A stretch of DNA of 64,000 nt from Bdellovibrionales bacterium GWA1_52_35 (GTDB lineage: Bacteria > Bdellovibrionota > UBA1018): assembly GCA_001769805.1 (NCBI GenBank), contig MEPO01000021.1, positions 186,001-250,000 on the forward strand, written 5' to 3'. Made by a program: the position numbers and the translations under genes. Below the pieces are notes generated by a model. The model searched no databases. It had not been told where the DNA came from and saw only the letters and a program-made list of their open reading frames with translations. Below are positions 60,327 to 64,000 of this stretch, one piece after another (positions within the stretch are counted from its first letter, which is position 1; each line of letters opens with the position of its first letter).

Positions 60327-61832
60327 ATGGAAGCATTAAACACAATCCGGCCTGAACTACTCACCTTTTCGCGAGAACAGATCGTAGCCATTTCGCCCTA
60401 TATCTGGTTATTCGGCGGATCAGTCCTGGCTATTGTGGCCGCAGCATTGCGGGTGATCAGCCCCAAATGGCCGGTTTTTCTGATTACGCTCGCAACGCTG
60501 ATCGCAGGAACAATCTCATCCTTTTTGCTCATGTCGAATGAGCCGATGGTTTTGTTCAGCGGAAAAATGGTCGCGGACGTATATGCGAATTTTTTCAATC
60601 TCATTTTCATGATTTCAGCGATCGTGACCGCCATGGCTTCGCTGAGATATCTTGATGACGGAAAAATACAGCATCCGGAATACTACCTTCTTCTCTTGTT
60701 CTCAGTAATGGGCATGATGTTGATGGCATCTTCACTCGATCTGGTTGTTCTTTTTATCGCCCTTGAGTTGATGTCGCTTTCTGTTTATGTTCTGGTTGGC
60801 TTTAGAAGAACCGATCGTCGGTCGAATGAAGCGGCCATGAAGTATTTCATTCTGGGTGGTGCGGCTTCAGCGATTCTACTTTACGGTGCGGCCTTGCTCT
60901 ACGGAGCCACAGGTTCCACTGGAATTCGCGACATGCTCGCTTTCATCCAGAAGAGCCCCGAGGGGGTGTCGCCCCTTTTTGTATTGGGATCCTGGTTGGT
61001 AGTAATTGGATTTCTGTTTAAAGTGGCCTCTGTTCCCTTTCACATGTGGATGCCCGACGTTTATGAGGGAGCCCCCGCGCCTATCACCGGTTTTATGACG
61101 ACCGGCCTGAAGGCGGCGGCTTTTGCGGCTTTTATGAGAGTGTTTGTGAGTGCTGGATACGGAGCCGGACTCGCGGAGTCCCTGCGGACCCATTTACACG
61201 ATATTTTGTGGATTTCAGCGGTTCTGACCATGGTGGTTGGAAACGTCATTGCTTTGACGCAAACGAATCTGAAACGCATGCTCGCTTACTCATCCATTTC
61301 CCATACGGGCTATCTTCTGGTTGGAATGATTGCAGGACCCCTGAGCGAACAGGGCTATGCTCCGGTCGCGCTCTATTTGGTCAGTTACGCCGCCATGAAC
61401 TTGGGCGCTTTTGTGATTCTGACGATTTTAGCTGCGAAAGACGATTCCGGTCTGAATCTTCATGATATGTCGGGTCTCTCCAGACGGCATCCGTGGATCG
61501 CCTTCTCCATGGCTGTATTCATGCTGTCGATGGCTGGAATCCCCCCGACTGCCGGCTTTGCGGCCAAGTACTATCTGTTTTACTCAGCTATCCAGGCCAG
61601 GGAAGTACCTCTTGTTGTGATCAGCGTTCTCTGTAGCGCAATTTCAGTTTACTATTATCTCAGGGTGTTGGTTTATATGTATATGCGTGATCCGGTGGAA
61701 AGTCCGTCCGGGCAGCGTGTATCTATTTGGGCAGCTCTCGCCGTCGCAGCAATGGTGGCTCTTACTTTGCAGATTGGCGTCCTGCCCGAGCGCATGGTCA
61801 CGGCGGCGCGAAAAGCCGTGATCAGCCTGTAA
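60327..61832 (+). CDS. nuoN: NADH-quinone oxidoreductase subunit N
   Basis: This 501-residue pump nearest the quinone module has Glu147 in ALELMSLSVYVLVGF, Lys in GFLFKVASVPFHMW, Lys in GLKAAAFA and Lys in GFAAKYY. The start is the ATG at 60327, just after the nuoM stop; an earlier in-frame start lies inside nuoM. It is the last gene of the complex I operon. Confidence 0.96.
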   Translation: MEALNTIRPELLTFSREQIVAISPYIWLFGGSVLAIVAAALRVISPKWPVFLITLATLIAGTISSFLLMSNEPMVLFSGKMVADVYANFFNLIFMISAIVTAMASLRYLDDGKIQHPEYYLLLLFSVMGMMLMASSLDLVVLFIALELMSLSVYVLVGFRRTDRRSNEAAMKYFILGGAASAILLYGAALLYGATGSTGIRDMLAFIQKSPEGVSPLFVLGSWLVVIGFLFKVASVPFHMWMPDVYEGAPAPITGFMTTGLKAAAFAAFMRVFVSAGYGAGLAESLRTHLHDILWISAVLTMVVGNVIALTQTNLKRMLAYSSISHTGYLLVGMIAGPLSEQGYAPVALYLVSYAAMNLGAFVILTILAAKDDSGLNLHDMSGLSRRHPWIAFSMAVFMLSMAGIPPTAGFAAKYYLFYSAIQAREVPLVVISVLCSAISVYYYLRVLVYMYMRDPVESPSGQRVSIWAALAVAAMVALTLQIGVLPERMVTAARKAVISL

Positions 61833-61870
61833 ACGCAGCTTCCGGTAACACCTAAACTCCAAGGAGAGGA

Positions 61871-64000
61871 GTGGCAAGGTTGGCGGCAGACAAGCAGAAT
61901 TATAAAATCAAGCTCGCCTCTGGGCGTATTCTCGGCCCGATGGCTCTCGAGCGTGTTCGGCTTTTGATGCTGAAGGGCCAGATTCTGGGCAATGAAAGCG
62001 CCCGCGAATATCCAAAGGGAGAATGGAAGGAATTCCATCTTGTCTCCGGGCTGGGCAATCTTCTCGTCAGCAGGGCCGAAGGCAAGCTTGAGAGCACCGA
62101 CCCTAATCAAACAAATGATTTACTTGCAGGTGCCACACAAATTCTCACGCTGTCCTCACAAATTCTGGAACCGCTACCAGAGATCGCTACGGCAGCATTA
62201 CCCGAAATCGCGCCCGAATTGCCTGAGCCTCCTGAACCTGAACCGAAAGTCGAGCTGCACCCGCACCCCGACGCTGATAAAACCATAGTGCGGCCCTCTC
62301 CGGAGCAGTTGCGGGAACTCGAAGACCGCACAGTGGTGGGCAGCCTGGAGGAAACCAAAGAAGAGTCCCAAGGGGCGTCGTTTCTTGACGCCGAGGCGGC
62401 ACTGGGATCCCGGGTATTCAAGCCGGTCGACCGGAATATTTCCCAAGAAAAGACAGTCATGTTCAGCAAGTCTTCAAATCCGGCGTCAGATGTGATTCGC
62501 AGGGCACCGCCCAAGTGGCGTCGGTATTATCGACAGGTGCTTTTTGCTGTCGTGGTTTTAGTAGTGGGGCTCGAGACGCTGTTGGATGATCAACCGGAGA
62601 ACACCGCGGCTACAATCAAAATCCAGTATGTAAGACCCAAGCTGCCGGCGGCCCTGCCTGGTGCCAGCCCAGACCCGGCGAAGAGCTCAGAGGCTTATTC
62701 AAGAGCAATGGGTAGCTACGTCTTGGATACGGTGGAAGGCTATAAAACCAGCGCCACACTTTTGCATCAGGCTCTCTCGTATAACATGGGTAATGTGAAG
62801 GCGCTGGCCATGCTGGCGTCGTGCTATTTGAACCTGATTGACTCGTCCAACAAGGATGAAAGCTATTTCGATGTTATTTCTGAATTGATCAAATTATCGC
62901 GGGCAAAATCGGTAGATCTTCCGGAAACCGTGATTGCGGATGTTGAATTCTATATAACAGTGAACAAACCCGAAGCCGCTCAGGATCGAATCGTCAAATA
63001 TACGAGTGAGCATCAAAATTATGGAATCGAGATGTTCTATTACCTGGCGCTGGCCTTTTTTCAGCGGGGCGATACAGGTCAGGCGGCGCGATATCTCGCA
63101 CTATTTCCTGACCAGAAGGCATTCAGCGCAAAAATATTTTATCTTCGGGGTGAAATCGCCCGGAAACTTTCGGATACTGATTCAGCTTATCGCGAATACA
63201 TGAAGGCGGTGGCGTTCAACCCCGCTCATGCCAAATCCAGATTGCGCATTGCCGAGCTGCTTAACGGCAAATCAGAGTTGAAACACGCGGGCACCCACCT
63301 TGAGTACCTCGTGAATCACCCAAATCTCCTTGGTCCCAAAGATTTGGCTCAGGCGTTCTATCTTCATTCCCTCTTAAGTGAGGCTTACAACCGGATTGAC
63401 GTAGCAATCGGAGACATTGAGAAAGCGGTAAAACTCGCGCCCAATAACCACGATTACTCCCTTCAGCTCTATGTCTTGAGGGCCGCGGCCGGTGGTTCCA
63501 TCAAGGCCGTACAGAAAGAGGCCCGGATGTATTATTTTCTGGGCGAGGGAGAGCGGCTGTTGAAAGCAGGAAAAACCCAGGAAGCATTAAGCAAGTTTCT
63601 GGAGGCGCGGTCGGCGAATGAAAAATCTCCTGTCCCGCTAGTCAAAATCGGCGACATGTTCAAAACTCTTTATGATTACGGAAACGCGCGCATCAATTAC
63701 AAAATGGCCGCAGATCGCTCGAAAGAGAATATTGAGATCTGGTCCAAATATATTGATATCCTGATACAGTGCTTTGAATGGGAAGAGGCGCTGAAAGCAA
63801 TGGATCGCTTCAGAAAGAAACCTGGACATCAAAGCTCGATCGACAAAGCGGCCGCGGATATCTACGCGAAGCAGGGAAAATTTCCGGAATCCCTGATCTA
63901 TTACAGAAAAGCGATGGCCCGCGACAGCATTGATCCCGATGTCTACATTGCCTATGCAAACACCCTTGTTGCAACGAAAAATGTCGATTTGATCAAACAC
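61871..64000 (+). CDS. GYF-like/TPR-repeat membrane protein (partial, 3' end outside window)
   Basis: An open frame of 710 codons runs to the window edge. Residues 1-70 resemble a GYF_2-like sensor fold (YKIKLASGRILGPMALERV and GEWKEF). Then comes a Pro/Glu-rich linker (about 95-170) and one membrane helix (about 223-236, LFAVVVLVVGLETLL). A long alpha-helical TPR-type region follows, with repeats such as AYREYMKAVAFNPAHAKSRLRIAEL and IYAKQGKFPESLIYYRKAM. It would be an inner-membrane protein with a periplasmic TPR arm. The start is a GTG with AAGGAG 4 bases upstream; a TTG at 61880 is also well placed. It lies 38 bp after nuoN. No function is recognised. Confidence 0.8.
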   Translation, partial: MARLAADKQNYKIKLASGRILGPMALERVRLLMLKGQILGNESAREYPKGEWKEFHLVSGLGNLLVSRAEGKLESTDPNQTNDLLAGATQILTLSSQILEPLPEIATAALPEIAPELPEPPEPEPKVELHPHPDADKTIVRPSPEQLRELEDRTVVGSLEETKEESQGASFLDAEAALGSRVFKPVDRNISQEKTVMFSKSSNPASDVIRRAPPKWRRYYRQVLFAVVVLVVGLETLLDDQPENTAATIKIQYVRPKLPAALPGASPDPAKSSEAYSRAMGSYVLDTVEGYKTSATLLHQALSYNMGNVKALAMLASCYLNLIDSSNKDESYFDVISELIKLSRAKSVDLPETVIADVEFYITVNKPEAAQDRIVKYTSEHQNYGIEMFYYLALAFFQRGDTGQAARYLALFPDQKAFSAKIFYLRGEIARKLSDTDSAYREYMKAVAFNPAHAKSRLRIAELLNGKSELKHAGTHLEYLVNHPNLLGPKDLAQAFYLHSLLSEAYNRIDVAIGDIEKAVKLAPNNHDYSLQLYVLRAAAGGSIKAVQKEARMYYFLGEGERLLKAGKTQEALSKFLEARSANEKSPVPLVKIGDMFKTLYDYGNARINYKMAADRSKENIEIWSKYIDILIQCFEWEEALKAMDRFRKKPGHQSSIDKAAADIYAKQGKFPESLIYYRKAMARDSIDPDVYIAYANTLVATKNVDLIKH

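Overview
The window is a chromosomal replication-origin region of a Gram-negative bacterium. The order atpF-atpF'-bactofilin-parB-parA-rsmG-mnmG beside dnaA/dnaN/recF/gyrB/gyrA, base composition near 50% GC, two parS sites inside rsmG, and SurA-type and lipoprotein envelope genes together suggest a Bdellovibrionota/Oligoflexia-like or other delta-type proteobacterium. This assignment is inferred from gene order, not from a database match. No insertion sequence, prophage or CRISPR array was seen.

Layout. (1) 1-5.8 kb, minus strand: two F0 b-type subunits, a bactofilin, ParB, ParA, RsmG and MnmG, followed by tRNA-Gly(CCC) and dnaA. (2) 7.5-11.5 kb, plus strand: rpmH, rnpA (which has no ATG/GTG/TTG start), yidD, yidC and mnmE. 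(3) 11.5-16.4 kb, plus strand: a five-gene acyl-CoA operon (3-hydroxyacyl-CoA dehydrogenase, enoyl-CoA hydratase, acyl-CoA dehydrogenase and a two-subunit B12 mutase). The mutase has the Phe80/Gln198 pair of isobutyryl-CoA mutase, not the Tyr/Arg pair of methylmalonyl-CoA mutase. (4) 16.4-16.95 kb: oriC, with DnaA boxes, a GC cluster, five perfect CTA DnaA-trios and an AT-rich unwinding element, directly before dnaN. (5) 16.9-27.9 kb, plus strand: dnaN, recF, gyrB, a fabH-type ketosynthase, gyrA, a TPR lipoprotein and the rest of F0 (atpZ, atpI, atpB, atpE). (6) 28-38.5 kb, minus strand: mfd, two parvulin-type chaperone/isomerases, pdxA, a phosphohexomutase and uvrA.

(7) 38.6-61.8 kb, plus strand: the most unusual part. 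Two complete sets of complex I core genes lie head to tail. The second set (48.5-61.8 kb) is a canonical 13-gene nuo operon (A, B, CD fusion, E-N) with all catalytic and pump residues that I checked. The first set (38.6-48.5 kb) has 11 intact, translationally coupled paralogues (A', B', C', D', H', I', J', K', L', M', N') and no NADH module. Its Fe-S ligands (N2 in B', N6a/N6b in I') are kept. The quinone-site residues of NuoD, the E-channel acids of NuoH and NuoA, the NuoK glutamates and most of the key Glu/Lys residues of the three antiporter-like subunits are replaced, mostly by neutral residues. It looks like an intact but pump-silenced complex I arm under selection, probably co-transcribed with the working enzyme. 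This is my candidate for an undescribed system.

(8) 61.9-64 kb: the start of a large GYF-like/TPR membrane protein that runs off the window.

A second structural point is that the order around oriC is most simply explained by an inversion of the dnaA-to-mnmE block relative to the common bacterial arrangement. That inversion would separate dnaA from dnaN by about 9.5 kb and turn rpmH-mnmE head-on towards the origin.
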